64,000 nt of DNA from Flavobacterium sp. LC2016-12 (GTDB lineage: Bacteria; Bacteroidota; Bacteroidia; Flavobacteriales; Flavobacteriaceae): assembly GCF_015351595.1 (NCBI RefSeq), contig NZ_JADKPT010000003.1, forward strand, positions 1-64,000, given 5' to 3'. Shown here one piece after another: positions 26,290-35,583 of this stretch; position 1 is the first letter of the stretch, and each line of letters opens with the position of its first letter. The notes beneath the pieces are model-generated. The model ran no database searches and was not told the DNA's origin. It saw nothing but the letters and a program-made list of their open reading frames with translations. A program made the position numbers and the translations under genes.

Positions 26290-28062
26290 CTAAATAACTC
26301 CCATTTTCTGCATTAAGAAAGTGGCGCTTTTATTTTTGCAAATCCCATTTCTCAATTTGTAATCGAAATGCAATTCATTGTTTTGAATTTCAACTTCGAA
26401 ACATTGATTCGTTAAAATATCCGGATATTCATTTGTTGTGAGACAAACTTCAATATCGTGTGTTGCTATTGCTCCGATTGCATTTTTACCTATGATCTTT
26501 TTTACTACTTCAATCGTTCCATTTCGTTTATCATCAGAATTTGTTCCTCTTAAAATTTCATCTAATAAAACAAAGGCCGGTTTCTCTTCTAAGGCATCCA
26601 TAATTTGCTTTAAACGTTTAATTTCGGCAAAGAAATACGATTCGCTATCTGCTAAGGAATCAGATAATCGCATTGAAACTAAAACTGGAAGTGGGTGAAT
26701 ATTAGCTTCTGAAGCACAAACAACTGAACCTATTCCGCCTAAAACCATATTCACTCCTAAACTTCTTAAAAAAGTACTTTTTCCAGACATATTAGACCCC
26801 GTTAAAATCATAAAAGATTCAGGATAAAAATGAGTGTCATTCCCTACTCTGGTTGACGGATTCAATAACGGATGACTTAGATTTTTAAAACCAATTTTAT
26901 ATTCTGAATTGATTTCAGGAAAAACAAAATCCTGGTTATTATAGGACAAATTTGCTAAACTGTTTAAGGCTTCAAACTCACCAATAATAGCAATCCATTT
27001 TTCAAATTCTTCAGAATAATTTTCTTTCCATTTTAAAAGCGCTCTTAAAACGTGAAGATTAAACAAAAACGTTCCATTAAACAGAAGTGCTGTTACAAGA
27101 TTGCTAATCGTATCCATTCTGGAAAACAACTCAGACAACTGTTTCAAATGTACACTCGCCGTGGCATTTTTAAAAATAAGCTGCTGCTGTAAATCTTTTA
27201 ACTTTTTTGATTGAAAAGTTTCGATTTCAATTTTCTGAACCAATAAACTGTATTGTTTTATAATTTTATCAACGTTATCTGCCTTCGCAATTTCGGACTG
27301 AATTCTTTTCAATGATCTTCCCACGACCATCAAATTGGCAATAAAAATATAACTTAGACAGGATAATAAAATAGTTTTTGAAGTAATGAAATAAGTAGTT
27401 AAAACGCCGAAAAACAAAGCTGGAAGCGCAAATGACAGTACAACTAAAACTTTAGATAAAGTATTATTCTTAAATGAATTCCAATACAATATAGAATCAT
27501 AAGAAGCTTTTGAATCATTACTAATTGTCGCTAATGCCTGAAAATCGTGTCTCCAATCGATTTTAGCTTTCAGTTCGTTTATTGCTTCCTGATTTTCAAG
27601 AATTACTTCATTCGGAAGTTGTATTAACAATTGGTTTGCTAATGTCTTTTTTCCGATGTAAGTAGCAGTTCTGTTCAGATTTTGAAACAATGAATGTTCA
27701 CCAAAAATATCCAGATCGTAAGCATATGGATGATGAAAATCATTGAATTCAATTCCATTTTCAAAAGGAATCTTTTCCCTTTTTAGATAGGAAATTTCGT
27801 TTTGATTGATTTTTAAAAGTGCGGTTGTGAGTTGTTTTTGAAAAGATAATCCGGAGTGGATTCTCATTAAAAAAATAAAAACAACAAAAGATAGAAAAGC
27901 AAAGACTACATAAAAGGTTTCATTGGTTTTGATGTAATAAAACATCATAAACAAACACAGAAAAACACTTAACAAACGCAGTAAACTTATGCTATTGTAT
28001 CTTTTATTGATTTTACTAAAAAGTTCTGAATAATGAGTAACCTTATTTTGATATGAGTTCAT
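26290..28062 (-). CDS. Membrane-associated MutS-family ATPase
   Basis: A 590-aa protein whose C-terminal third is a MutS ATPase domain: Walker A MILTGSNMSGKSTFLRS, then SESYFFAEIKRLKQIMD, Walker B FVLLDEILRGTNSDDK and ATHDIEV. The N-terminal part has two hydrophobic helices (about residues 27-67) and another pair near 205-245, and lacks the MutS mismatch-binding motif. It belongs to the 'MutS-related' membrane group common in Bacteroidota, not to MutS1 or MutS2 proper. Its role in mismatch repair is unproven. A promoter is seen at 28083-28111. Confidence 0.85.
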   Translation of the reverse strand: MNSYQNKVTHYSELFSKINKRYNSISLLRLLSVFLCLFMMFYYIKTNETFYVVFAFLSFVVFIFLMRIHSGLSFQKQLTTALLKINQNEISYLKREKIPFENGIEFNDFHHPYAYDLDIFGEHSLFQNLNRTATYIGKKTLANQLLIQLPNEVILENQEAINELKAKIDWRHDFQALATISNDSKASYDSILYWNSFKNNTLSKVLVVLSFALPALFFGVLTTYFITSKTILLSCLSYIFIANLMVVGRSLKRIQSEIAKADNVDKIIKQYSLLVQKIEIETFQSKKLKDLQQQLIFKNATASVHLKQLSELFSRMDTISNLVTALLFNGTFLFNLHVLRALLKWKENYSEEFEKWIAIIGEFEALNSLANLSYNNQDFVFPEINSEYKIGFKNLSHPLLNPSTRVGNDTHFYPESFMILTGSNMSGKSTFLRSLGVNMVLGGIGSVVCASEANIHPLPVLVSMRLSDSLADSESYFFAEIKRLKQIMDALEEKPAFVLLDEILRGTNSDDKRNGTIEVVKKIIGKNAIGAIATHDIEVCLTTNEYPDILTNQCFEVEIQNNELHFDYKLRNGICKNKSATFLMQKMGVI

Positions 28063-28082
28063 TGTATTGATTTGATGAGATA

Positions 28083-28111
28083 CAAATATAAGTTTTGCAT
28101 CATAAAATCAA
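28083..28111 (-). promoter_or_regulatory. Promoter of the MutS-like gene
   Basis: On the minus strand TATATTTG (28083-28090) with TTG (28109-28111), 18 bases apart. Confidence 0.55.
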
Positions 28112-28127
28112 TCTAAAAAAACGAATT

Positions 28128-28961
28128 TTAAGTTTCATGCATTACTAAAACTGGAACCGAAACTTCTTTGGCAATTTTTTTAGTAAAACTAGATTCGAAG
28201 ATACTTTCGAAAAAAGATCTTTTATGTGTAATTGTGGTTAGAATATCAATGTCTTTATAAAGAATAAAATCAAGAATAGTTTCTTTAACTTCATCGCTTG
28301 GCAATACTAAAAACTCAACATGATCGCCCTTGAATTCATTTTCCCAATCTTTAATTGTGGCACTAGAAACATCTGAATTAGAAGTTTTAACATATAAACA
28401 TTTTACTTTTGCATTTGTTTTTTTAGCAATTTCAATCACTTTACGAAGTTCTGTTTTGTCTTTTTCACGATAACGGGTAGTAAAACCAATAATTTTTATT
28501 TTATGAAATTTTGCAGTAACAGGAATGCATAAAACTGGCACTTTAACTTCAGAAATTACTGAATTTGTGTTTGATCCCGTAAAAAATTTAGTCCAGTCTG
28601 AAACGCCTGAAGTTCCCATAATAACAAAATCAATCTTATCCTCTTCAACGGCATTTTTCAAATTATAAATTAAATCGCCATCCATCAAGCGATGTTTTAT
28701 CACGATATCCTCTAAGTTTCGTTCGATAGCAATAGTTCTAAGTTTAGGAATTTCATCCTTAAACATTTCAAATTTAGCTAACTCTATTGAGCTGTAAATC
28801 GAAGCGTAATTTTCTGGAAAAAACTGACTATCATAAACCGGAATTTCAAATGTATGTAACAAAACCAGTTCGGCATTGACAATTTTTGCAAATTCTAAAG
28901 CATGAACAAATGCATTAGTAGCTGCTTCAGAAAAATCTGTGGGAAATAATATCTTTTTCAT
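28128..28961 (-). CDS. Tandem universal stress protein
   Basis: A 277-aa cytoplasmic protein with two UspA-type domains (about 1-147 and 150-277). The first opens with KKILFPTDFSEAATNAFVHALEFA and contains the nucleotide-binding loop region VIMGTSGVSDWTKFFTGSNT. The second lacks an obvious complete ATP-binding loop. Such proteins help cells through starvation and stress. A TAAATTTG box on the minus strand (28990-28997) with a TTG 18 bases further up (29016-29018) lies just before the ATG. Confidence 0.9.
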   Translation of the reverse strand: MKKILFPTDFSEAATNAFVHALEFAKIVNAELVLLHTFEIPVYDSQFFPENYASIYSSIELAKFEMFKDEIPKLRTIAIERNLEDIVIKHRLMDGDLIYNLKNAVEEDKIDFVIMGTSGVSDWTKFFTGSNTNSVISEVKVPVLCIPVTAKFHKIKIIGFTTRYREKDKTELRKVIEIAKKTNAKVKCLYVKTSNSDVSSATIKDWENEFKGDHVEFLVLPSDEVKETILDFILYKDIDILTTITHKRSFFESIFESSFTKKIAKEVSVPVLVMHET

Positions 28962-29132
28962 TTTGCTAAGGATTAAAGTATTGTTTTCTCAAATTTAATC
29001 ATTCTAAAAACAAAACAACCTGATAATTATCAGTAATTTAACATTTATTAATTCCTTAAAATATCAACTTATAAAAGTAAAAAACAAGATATCTTCCCCG
29101 ACTTCCACTTTAGAACTTTATGCCTTTTTTTA

Positions 29133-29140
29133 TACCTTTG
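29133..29140 (+). promoter_or_regulatory. -7 element directly before mnmE
   Basis: TACCTTTG matches TAnnTTTG and ends 4 bases before the mnmE ATG at 29145, the same spacing as for the DsbA-like gene. It predicts a leaderless or nearly leaderless mRNA. Confidence 0.5.
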
Positions 29141-29144
29141 CACC

Positions 29145-30545
29145 ATGATAAATCAAGATTCTATAGTTGCATTGGCCACTCCATCCGGAGCAGGTGCTAT
29201 TGCTATCATTCGTATTTCAGGTTCCGAGGCTATTACTATCGGAAATTCGGTTTTTAAATCCATCAAAAACAAAGATTTAACCAAACAGAAAACGCATACT
29301 TTGCACTTGGGTCATATAATAGATGATTCAAAAACACTGGATGAAGTTTTAGTTTCTGTTTTCAAAGGGCCAAACTCTTATACAGGTGAAGACACTATAG
29401 AAATCTCTTGTCATGGATCAACTTATATTCAGCAGCAAATTATTCAGTTACTATTGAGAAAAGGCTGTAGAATGGCTGATGCGGGAGAGTTTACTTTAAG
29501 AGCTTTCTTAAATGGAAAGCTGGATTTATCGCAAGCAGAAGCAGTTGCAGATTTGATTTCATCAGATAATGAAGCTTCGCACCAAATTGCAATGCAGCAA
29601 ATGCGTGGTGGTTTTAGTAATGAAATTGCCAAACTACGTGAAGAGCTTTTAAATTTTGCGTCGCTAATTGAACTGGAACTAGACTTTGCAGAAGAAGATG
29701 TAGAATTTGCAGACCGAACTCAATTTCATGAATTATTAAACAGAATTGAATTTGTACTGAAACGCTTAATCGACTCGTTTGCTGTTGGAAATGTTATTAA
29801 AAACGGTATTCCCGTTGCGATTGTTGGAGAACCAAACGTGGGAAAATCAACTTTATTAAATGCTTTATTAAACGAAGAGCGTGCCATTGTCTCAGACATT
29901 GCCGGAACAACACGAGATACTATCGAAGATGAATTAGTTATTGGCGGAATAGGCTTTAGATTCATTGATACTGCAGGAATCCGAGAAACTAAAGATGTCG
30001 TAGAAAGTATCGGAATCAAAAAAACTTTTGAAAAAATAGAACAGGCACAAGTTGTAATCTTTTTGTTTGATGGTTTCAGGTTTCAGGTTTCAGGTTCTGA
30101 TTATATTGTCGAAATCGAAAAAGTAAAAAATAAATATCCGCTTAAACCTATTTTGGTTGTTATAAATAAAGTTGATTTATTAAACGCAAATGAAATCGAA
30201 AACATCAACCAAAAACTTGAAACTTTAAACTTGAAACTTTTAAAAATTTCCGCAAAAGAAAACATTGGAGTTGATGAATTAAAGAATCAATTGCTTTCTT
30301 TTGTTAATACCGGAGCTTTAAGAAATAACGAAACAATTGTAACAAATACAAGACATTACGATTCTTTATTAAAAGCTTTAGATGAAATACAAAAAGTAAA
30401 ATTTGGTCTAGAAACAAATCTTTCAAGCGACTTAATTGCACTTGATATTCGCGAAGCTCTGTATCAATTTGGGTTGATCACAGGTCAGGTTTCTAATGAT
30501 GAATTACTTGGGAATATTTTTGCTAATTTCTGTATTGGAAAATAG
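29145..30545 (+). CDS. mnmE: tRNA modification GTPase MnmE
   Basis: With MnmG this GTPase makes the 5-carboxymethylaminomethyl group on wobble uridine of tRNAs. It is 466 aa. The N-terminal folate-binding domain, the helical domain and an inserted G domain are in order: G1 GEPNVGKST (about 227-235), G2 TTRDT, G3 DTAG and G4 NKVD. The C-terminal CIGK motif is intact. Odd point: residues about 309-317 (FRFQVSGSD) are encoded by a GGTTTCA tandem repeat, and a second repeat-like tract (30213-30243) codes for LETLNLKLLK. Both lie in G-domain loops where length varies. The mRNA may be leaderless. Confidence 0.95.
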   Translation: MINQDSIVALATPSGAGAIAIIRISGSEAITIGNSVFKSIKNKDLTKQKTHTLHLGHIIDDSKTLDEVLVSVFKGPNSYTGEDTIEISCHGSTYIQQQIIQLLLRKGCRMADAGEFTLRAFLNGKLDLSQAEAVADLISSDNEASHQIAMQQMRGGFSNEIAKLREELLNFASLIELELDFAEEDVEFADRTQFHELLNRIEFVLKRLIDSFAVGNVIKNGIPVAIVGEPNVGKSTLLNALLNEERAIVSDIAGTTRDTIEDELVIGGIGFRFIDTAGIRETKDVVESIGIKKTFEKIEQAQVVIFLFDGFRFQVSGSDYIVEIEKVKNKYPLKPILVVINKVDLLNANEIENINQKLETLNLKLLKISAKENIGVDELKNQLLSFVNTGALRNNETIVTNTRHYDSLLKALDEIQKVKFGLETNLSSDLIALDIREALYQFGLITGQVSNDELLGNIFANFCIGK

Positions 30546-30577
30546 CAGGACAAAATAACGCAAAACAAAAATAAATG

Positions 30578-30620
30578 AACGAGTTAAAGTATTGATAAAC
30601 AATATTTTAACTCGTTTTTT
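30578..30620 (+). terminator. Terminator of mnmE
   Basis: Stem AACGAGTTAAA (30578-30588) pairs with TTTAACTCGTT (30605-30615), followed by T6. It lies 30 bases after the mnmE stop. Confidence 0.88.
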
Positions 30621-30662
30621 AATTCCTTTTTCTTTTGGATATGATGTGATGTTTTGATTAAA

Positions 30663-30703
30663 TTTGTACCGTATTTGTACCTCGAGAATGTGAGGTACAA
30701 ATA
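30663..30703. repeat. TTTGTACC direct and inverted repeat cluster
   Basis: TTTGTACC occurs at 30663-30670 and 30674-30681. A perfect 12-bp palindrome is formed by TATTTGTACCTC (30672-30683) and GAGGTACAAATA (30692-30703) with an 8-nt loop. Such a cluster can be a recombinase core/arm site or an operator; its position between mnmE and the IS remnant makes a recombination site possible. Confidence 0.5.
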
Positions 30704-30741
30704 ATATTTTTTTTTGGCCAAATTATGGCACGCCTAGACAC

Positions 30742-31966
30742 TGGAGTTCATACCTAAAATTGGACACAGAAACACAAGACCTTTGGTGATAAAACAAATG
30801 AAATGGAAAAACCAAGGCAGAAGTACACATTAGAATTCAAGCAAAAGGCAGTAGACCTAAGCTATACATACAATAGTACAATACGTGCAGCTATAGAACT
30901 CGGTACAAGTCCAGAGAATATCAGACGGTGGAAAAGCAAGCTTGAAGATGGATTACTTGGAAATAAAATAAAGCAGGCGATACCAAATATATTCCTGCAA
31001 TTAAAAAAGCTCAAAAAAGAGCTTAAATTAGTAAAGATGGAAAGGGATATCCTAAGAAAAGCCACACACATCTCATCTAATGATGTACTCAATAAATTTA
31101 AATTCATAAAACAGCATACAGATTGTTATCCTGTTGAGAAAATCTGCCAAATACTCGGAGTGAGCAGAAGTGGTTATTATTATTGGAATGATAGAAAGCC
31201 ATCCAATAGAGCACTACGAAATCTCGCCTTGATCGAACGGATAAAAATTATACATGAGCGCAACAAAAAAAGATACGGCAGTCCAAGAATAGCAAGAGAG
31301 TTACTGGCCTGCGGTTTTCATGTGTCAGAAAAACTAATACGAAAACTAATGAAGCAGGCATCCTTAAAGAGTGTCTTTAAACGAAAATTCAAAATAACTA
31401 CTGATTCTTCACATACCTACCCGGTTGCAGAAAACAAGCTGGATAGAGAATTTACTGTGCAAAGGGAAAATCAAACCTGGGTATCCGACATAACCTATAT
31501 CAGGACTGCAAAAAGGTGACTATACCTGACAACAGTAATCGATCTCTTTGACAGAAAGGTAATCGGTTGGGCTCTCTCCACTTCAATAACCGCAAGGAAT
31601 ACCAGCATCAGTGCTTTCAGAATGGCTCATGCTAACAGACCTATCACTGAGAATTCTCCCCTTATATTCCATTCCGACCGTGGAATCCAATATGCCTGCA
31701 GGGAATTTGTTGGTGAATTAAGTAATCACAAATCAGTCACCAGAAGTATGTCAGGAAAAGGAAACTGCTGGGATAACGCAGTAGCAGAAAGTTTCTTTAA
31801 AACTTTAAAAGTTGAATTAATTTATCAGAATCGCTTTCGAAACAAACATAAAGCTGATCTCGCGATTTCTGAATACATTGAAAAATTTTACAATACCAAT
31901 AGAAGGCACAAACATTTACATAACCTTAGTATTTTTGAGTATCAACAATTAGTGAAGGGAAATTGA
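30742..31966 (+). mobile_element. IS3-family insertion sequence remnant
   Basis: The left end probably starts near 30742 (TGGAGTTCATACC then TAAAATTGGACACAG), the usual kind of end for this group. The transposase reading frame follows. No matching inverted copy of this end was found in the 190 bases after the transposase, so the right end seems lost or diverged. With the internal stop codon the element is most likely dead on its own. Confidence 0.7.
30803..31966 (+). pseudogene. IS3-family transposase, interrupted by one in-frame stop
   Basis: A DDE transposase with OrfA and OrfB parts in one frame. First comes an HTH domain (YTLEFKQKAVDLSYTY, GTSPENIRRWKSKLEDG) with a leucine-zipper-like helix, then HTH_21 (ICQILGVSRSGYYYW) and the rve integrase core. 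The acids are D in WVSDITYIRT, D in FHSDRGIQYA and E in NAVAESFFKTLK. A TGA at 31517-31519, where relatives have Trp, splits it. The downstream 148 codons stay in the same frame from LYLTTVIDLFDRKVIGW onward. It is therefore a nonsense mutation, not a frameshift, and the first half lacks two catalytic acids. Confidence 0.85.
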
Positions 31967-32157
31967 TTTTTTTTTTAAATCTGAAATATTTTGCTAATTA
32001 CTTTCCTAAGAATTTAAATTGCGTGATATTTTGAACTGAAGCGATTTGTGGTACAATCAAGAAACAAATAAAACACAACTGCATAGAACAATGAAATCAA
32101 GAGAAATTACATCTTGCTAAAAACAATATCATTATGCTAAAGCTGAACATATTTTTT

Positions 32158-34320
32158 TTAGACTTCGTAAAGTTTAAATGGTAATGTTCTTATTCGCTTT
32201 CCAGTTAAATCAAAGATAGCGTTAGTTAAGGCCGGAGCAAAAGGAGGAAGTCCTGGTTCTCCCACTCCACCTGCATCTGCCTCGTTATCTATTATATATA
32301 CTTCTATAGGCGGAATTTCATTAATTCGCGGCATTGGATAATCATAAAAATTATGCTGTTCCACTACATTATCTTTAAATGTAATCTGATGTGTAGTTGC
32401 TGCACCTAATCCCATGACAATGGAACCTTCAACCTGAGCATGGATAATATCTGGATTAACATACCAACCGCAATCCATAACAGCCCAGACTTTATCAATT
32501 TTGACACCACCTCGAGGATCTTTAGAAACTTTTACAACATGTCCTACTGTAGAATTAAAACATTCGGTTATGGCTACACCATAACCTTCATTTTTTGAGC
32601 GGTTTTTCCAGCCTGAAACTTCTTCCATCTTATCGATTACTTTTTGACAACGCTCTTCCTGTAAATGTTCACGACGGAAATCCAAAGGATCTTTTCCTGC
32701 TTCATGCGCCATTTCATCAATAAAACTTTCATAAGCAAATCCGTTTGTAGAAGCATAAACCGAACGCCAGAAACTGGTAGGAATCGTAGTTTCAAAAAGA
32801 ACATCTGCAATGCTCATGTTTTTAATACTTTCATAATATGGTTTCAAAAACCCTTCGCTGGTACTTCTGTTGGGTTTATCTTTCGGCCCTCCACGCCAGT
32901 GATCGTTATTCTGCCCTGCCATTCTGAATTTCAAGGCTTCAATTTTTCCATTAGCAATCATTCCTTCGCATCGATAAGATATTCCCGGGCGAAACGGTCC
33001 TAATGTGGCGTCATCCTCACGTGTCCAGATTACCTGAACCGGTCCTTCTATGATTTTCGAAATACCAACGGCTTCACTTGGATAATCGATCATGGCTTTT
33101 CTTCCAAAACCTCCTCCCAGAAAAGTCATATTTACAATTACTTTCTCTTTGTCAATTTTAAACTGTTTGCTGATATCGTCCTGAATCCATCCTGGTGCTT
33201 GTATAGGTCCCCAAATTTCAATGGAATCTCCTTTGTGATGAGCAATACAATTAATAGGCTCCATAGCAACGTGAGATTGATACGGAGTTTGATATACAAC
33301 ATCTAGTTTTTTAGTTGATTGTGCCAGCATTTCAGTTGGATTCCCCTGCGTTTTAAGGATCATACCTTCCTGACTTTGCAATAAATCATCCTGCGTTTTA
33401 TATATTTCGGGAGTACTCCAGTGTTTAAAACCGCTGGTATCCCATTCTACTTTTAAAGCTTTTCTGCCTTCAAGAGCTGCCCAAGTGGAATCTGCGACTA
33501 CCGCTACACCTTCGCGTGTATAAGCATAGTAACCCATATCAACTTTAAAGACTTTTTTAACTCCCGGAACTTTTAAGGCGCCCGTTGCATCAAAACTTTT
33601 TACTTTTCCAAAATAACGGGGATCGCGTTCTACCGAAGCAAATAACATTCCCGGAATCCTTTTGTCTAATCCAAAAATTAATGTTCCGTTTGTTTTAAAC
33701 GGTGTATCAATTCTGCGGAGCGGTTTTCGAATTAACTTATATTCTGAAATTTTCTTAAGCTTTGGTTCTTTTGGGGGTTCGAGTTTTGAGGCTGCTACGG
33801 CAAGTTCCCCATAATGCGCTTTTTTGCCAGACGGTTTATGAATTACATGTCCTGATTCTGCATAACAATCAGCAACGGGAACATTCCATTTTGTGGCGGC
33901 AGCAACAATTAGCATTTCGCGCGCGCCTGCACTTAATTTAAGCAAATTTTTATAGGAAGAACGGATTGTAGAACTACCTCCCGTAACCTGTCCACCGTAT
34001 TTTTTTTCATTTCCAATTGCAAAAATAACATTGATATCATTCATATCAACTTCCAATTCTTCTGCTACGATTTGTGGCACCGAATGATAAGACCCCTGCC
34101 CCATCTCTGCCCTGTGATTGACAATTGTTACTTTTCCTGACGGACTTATAATGATCCAGGGACATAGCTCAATTTCTGATTCAGTTAACTCAGAAGGTGT
34201 AACGAGTGTTGGAACCCCATCTGCCGGAAAATAAAAGCCAAGACAAAGCGCCGCGCCACCTAATCCGGTTAGCTTGAGAAAATTTCGTCTTGTAGTATCT
34301 ATGTTATTATTTTTAGTCAT
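32158..34320 (-). CDS. Molybdopterin-binding large subunit, xanthine dehydrogenase/isoquinoline oxidoreductase (IorB) type
   Basis: The large subunit of a molybdenum hydroxylase, 720 aa, IorB-like. A Tat signal is clear: TRRNFLKLTGLGGAALCLGF. The family motifs include EMGQGSYHSVPQIVAEELE, FLGGGFGRKAMIDY and the active-site Glu in GGVGEPGLPPFAP. These enzymes hydroxylate aldehydes or N-heterocycles using water. Exported IorB types pass electrons to a 2Fe-2S subunit and a cytochrome c, both encoded directly upstream on the same strand. The FAD subunit of classical xanthine dehydrogenase is absent, as expected for this group. The substrate is unknown. Confidence 0.88.
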   Translation of the reverse strand: MTKNNNIDTTRRNFLKLTGLGGAALCLGFYFPADGVPTLVTPSELTESEIELCPWIIISPSGKVTIVNHRAEMGQGSYHSVPQIVAEELEVDMNDINVIFAIGNEKKYGGQVTGGSSTIRSSYKNLLKLSAGAREMLIVAAATKWNVPVADCYAESGHVIHKPSGKKAHYGELAVAASKLEPPKEPKLKKISEYKLIRKPLRRIDTPFKTNGTLIFGLDKRIPGMLFASVERDPRYFGKVKSFDATGALKVPGVKKVFKVDMGYYAYTREGVAVVADSTWAALEGRKALKVEWDTSGFKHWSTPEIYKTQDDLLQSQEGMILKTQGNPTEMLAQSTKKLDVVYQTPYQSHVAMEPINCIAHHKGDSIEIWGPIQAPGWIQDDISKQFKIDKEKVIVNMTFLGGGFGRKAMIDYPSEAVGISKIIEGPVQVIWTREDDATLGPFRPGISYRCEGMIANGKIEALKFRMAGQNNDHWRGGPKDKPNRSTSEGFLKPYYESIKNMSIADVLFETTIPTSFWRSVYASTNGFAYESFIDEMAHEAGKDPLDFRREHLQEERCQKVIDKMEEVSGWKNRSKNEGYGVAITECFNSTVGHVVKVSKDPRGGVKIDKVWAVMDCGWYVNPDIIHAQVEGSIVMGLGAATTHQITFKDNVVEQHNFYDYPMPRINEIPPIEVYIIDNEADAGGVGEPGLPPFAPALTNAIFDLTGKRIRTLPFKLYEV

Positions 34321-34347
34321 CAGATCGTCATTAAAATTAATGAAATA

Positions 34348-34989
34348 CTATTTAGCAGGAGCATAAGCGCCAGTTTGCAGCCAGGTAATCCAGGCTTTTT
34401 TAAATTGTGCGTGTGTTAAAGGCGGAACTGTTCTTCCTTTTCCGGGATTCCAGCCGGCTTTTACCAAACCATCGTCGGCGTGAGCAATGAGTTTTTGCAG
34501 ATCTTTATGTCCATTCAGATCAGGATTAACCAATTGTTTGGCCAGTTCATGAGCCGTTTTTCCTTCAAATACCATTTTCATATCAGCAGGCGGTAAATGC
34601 CATTCCGGATTTCCAGGAGGTGTATGCAATCCGGGACTATTTGTTTGTTGATGACAATTGGCACACTTCATTGCATAAACTCCTTTTCCATCTTTACCAC
34701 GTTTGGGCTGCATGCTGTGCACAACGCTATTATCACCCTGAAGCGGAATATCTCCTATGGGATGACAGTTTACACAACGAGGGCTCATAAGTACTTTGTA
34801 TACTTGCTTAAAAGCCGCTATTGATGTTACGCTGTCCTTTTTTACGGGAACAATGCTAATATATTTCTTTTCTGTTATACGATGCATCGAAAAAGTAAAA
34901 GCCAGTCCAATTGCAGAAATTAGAATTACAGCTATCAATATAAATTTAGTTTTTGTTGACATGAGTTTTGTTTTCTGTTTATAAATCAT
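34348..34989 (-). CDS. Di-heme cytochrome c-type protein
   Basis: A membrane-anchored cytochrome of about 213 aa. An N-terminal hydrophobic helix ([18 protein letters not shown]) is followed by two heme-attachment motifs, CVNCH and CANCH. The start used overlaps the upstream 2Fe-2S gene by an ATGA; a second ATG nine codons later (MSTKTK) at 34962 is equally possible. In IorAB-type systems such a cytochrome takes electrons from the iron-sulfur subunit to the respiratory chain. It lies between the small and large subunit genes, so the three are one unit. Confidence 0.82.
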   Translation of the reverse strand: MIYKQKTKLMSTKTKFILIAVILISAIGLAFTFSMHRITEKKYISIVPVKKDSVTSIAAFKQVYKVLMSPRCVNCHPIGDIPLQGDNSVVHSMQPKRGKDGKGVYAMKCANCHQQTNSPGLHTPPGNPEWHLPPADMKMVFEGKTAHELAKQLVNPDLNGHKDLQKLIAHADDGLVKAGWNPGKGRTVPPLTHAQFKKAWITWLQTGAYAPAK

Positions 34990-35453
34990 GTTCTGCTTTT
35001 TCCCTGTATTTCTGAAGCAAGATGTATCGCTTTGCGAATTCGCGGATACGTACCACATCTGCAAATATTCCCTGCCATGGCATCATCTATATCCTGATCG
35101 GTCGGATTTGGATTTTCACGCAGAAGAACAGCAGCCGACATAATTTGTCCGGAATGACAATAGCCACATTGAGGGACGTCAATTTCCTGCCAGGCTTTTT
35201 GTGCCGGGTGATCGTTATTTTGAGATAATCCTTCGATCGTAACTACATTTTTACCTTCCGCACGACTCATTTTAGTAACGCACGAACGAACGGCTTCTCC
35301 ATCAAGATGCACAACACAGGCACCACATTGTGCAACTCCGCAGCCAAATTTGGTTCCAGTAAGTCCTAATGTATCTCGTAATGCCCATAGTAGTGGCATA
35401 TCGGGGCTGACATCTAGTTTTTCGGTCTTGCCATTAACAGTTAATTGTATCAT
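34986..35453 (-). CDS. 2Fe-2S small subunit of molybdenum hydroxylase (IorA type)
   Basis: The electron-transfer subunit of 155 aa. The plant-type 2Fe-2S cluster is bound by C38, C43, C46 and C58 ([11 protein letters not shown]), the second helical cluster by C96, C99, C131 and C133 ([10 protein letters not shown] and [13 protein letters not shown]). No signal peptide is visible; the Tat-bearing large subunit may carry it across. It is the first gene of the IorA-cytochrome-IorB unit. Its stop overlaps the cytochrome start. Confidence 0.93.
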   Translation of the reverse strand: MIQLTVNGKTEKLDVSPDMPLLWALRDTLGLTGTKFGCGVAQCGACVVHLDGEAVRSCVTKMSRAEGKNVVTIEGLSQNNDHPAQKAWQEIDVPQCGYCHSGQIMSAAVLLRENPNPTDQDIDDAMAGNICRCGTYPRIRKAIHLASEIQGKSRT

Positions 35454-35583
35454 ACTAAAGTCTGTTTTTAAGATTGACAGTTATTTTGGGAGTATGTTTG
35501 TTTTTTCTATTTTCTAATTTACAAAAAAAATGCAAGAATTTGTTTATTAATCATTTAAAATCAAAAACCACCTCTTTTACTTA

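Noticed and set aside
31517..31519. Programmed frameshift or stop readthrough in the transposase
   Set aside because: OrfA and OrfB are already in one frame without a slippery site at the junction, and the stop sits in the catalytic core, so a nonsense mutation is the simplest reading.
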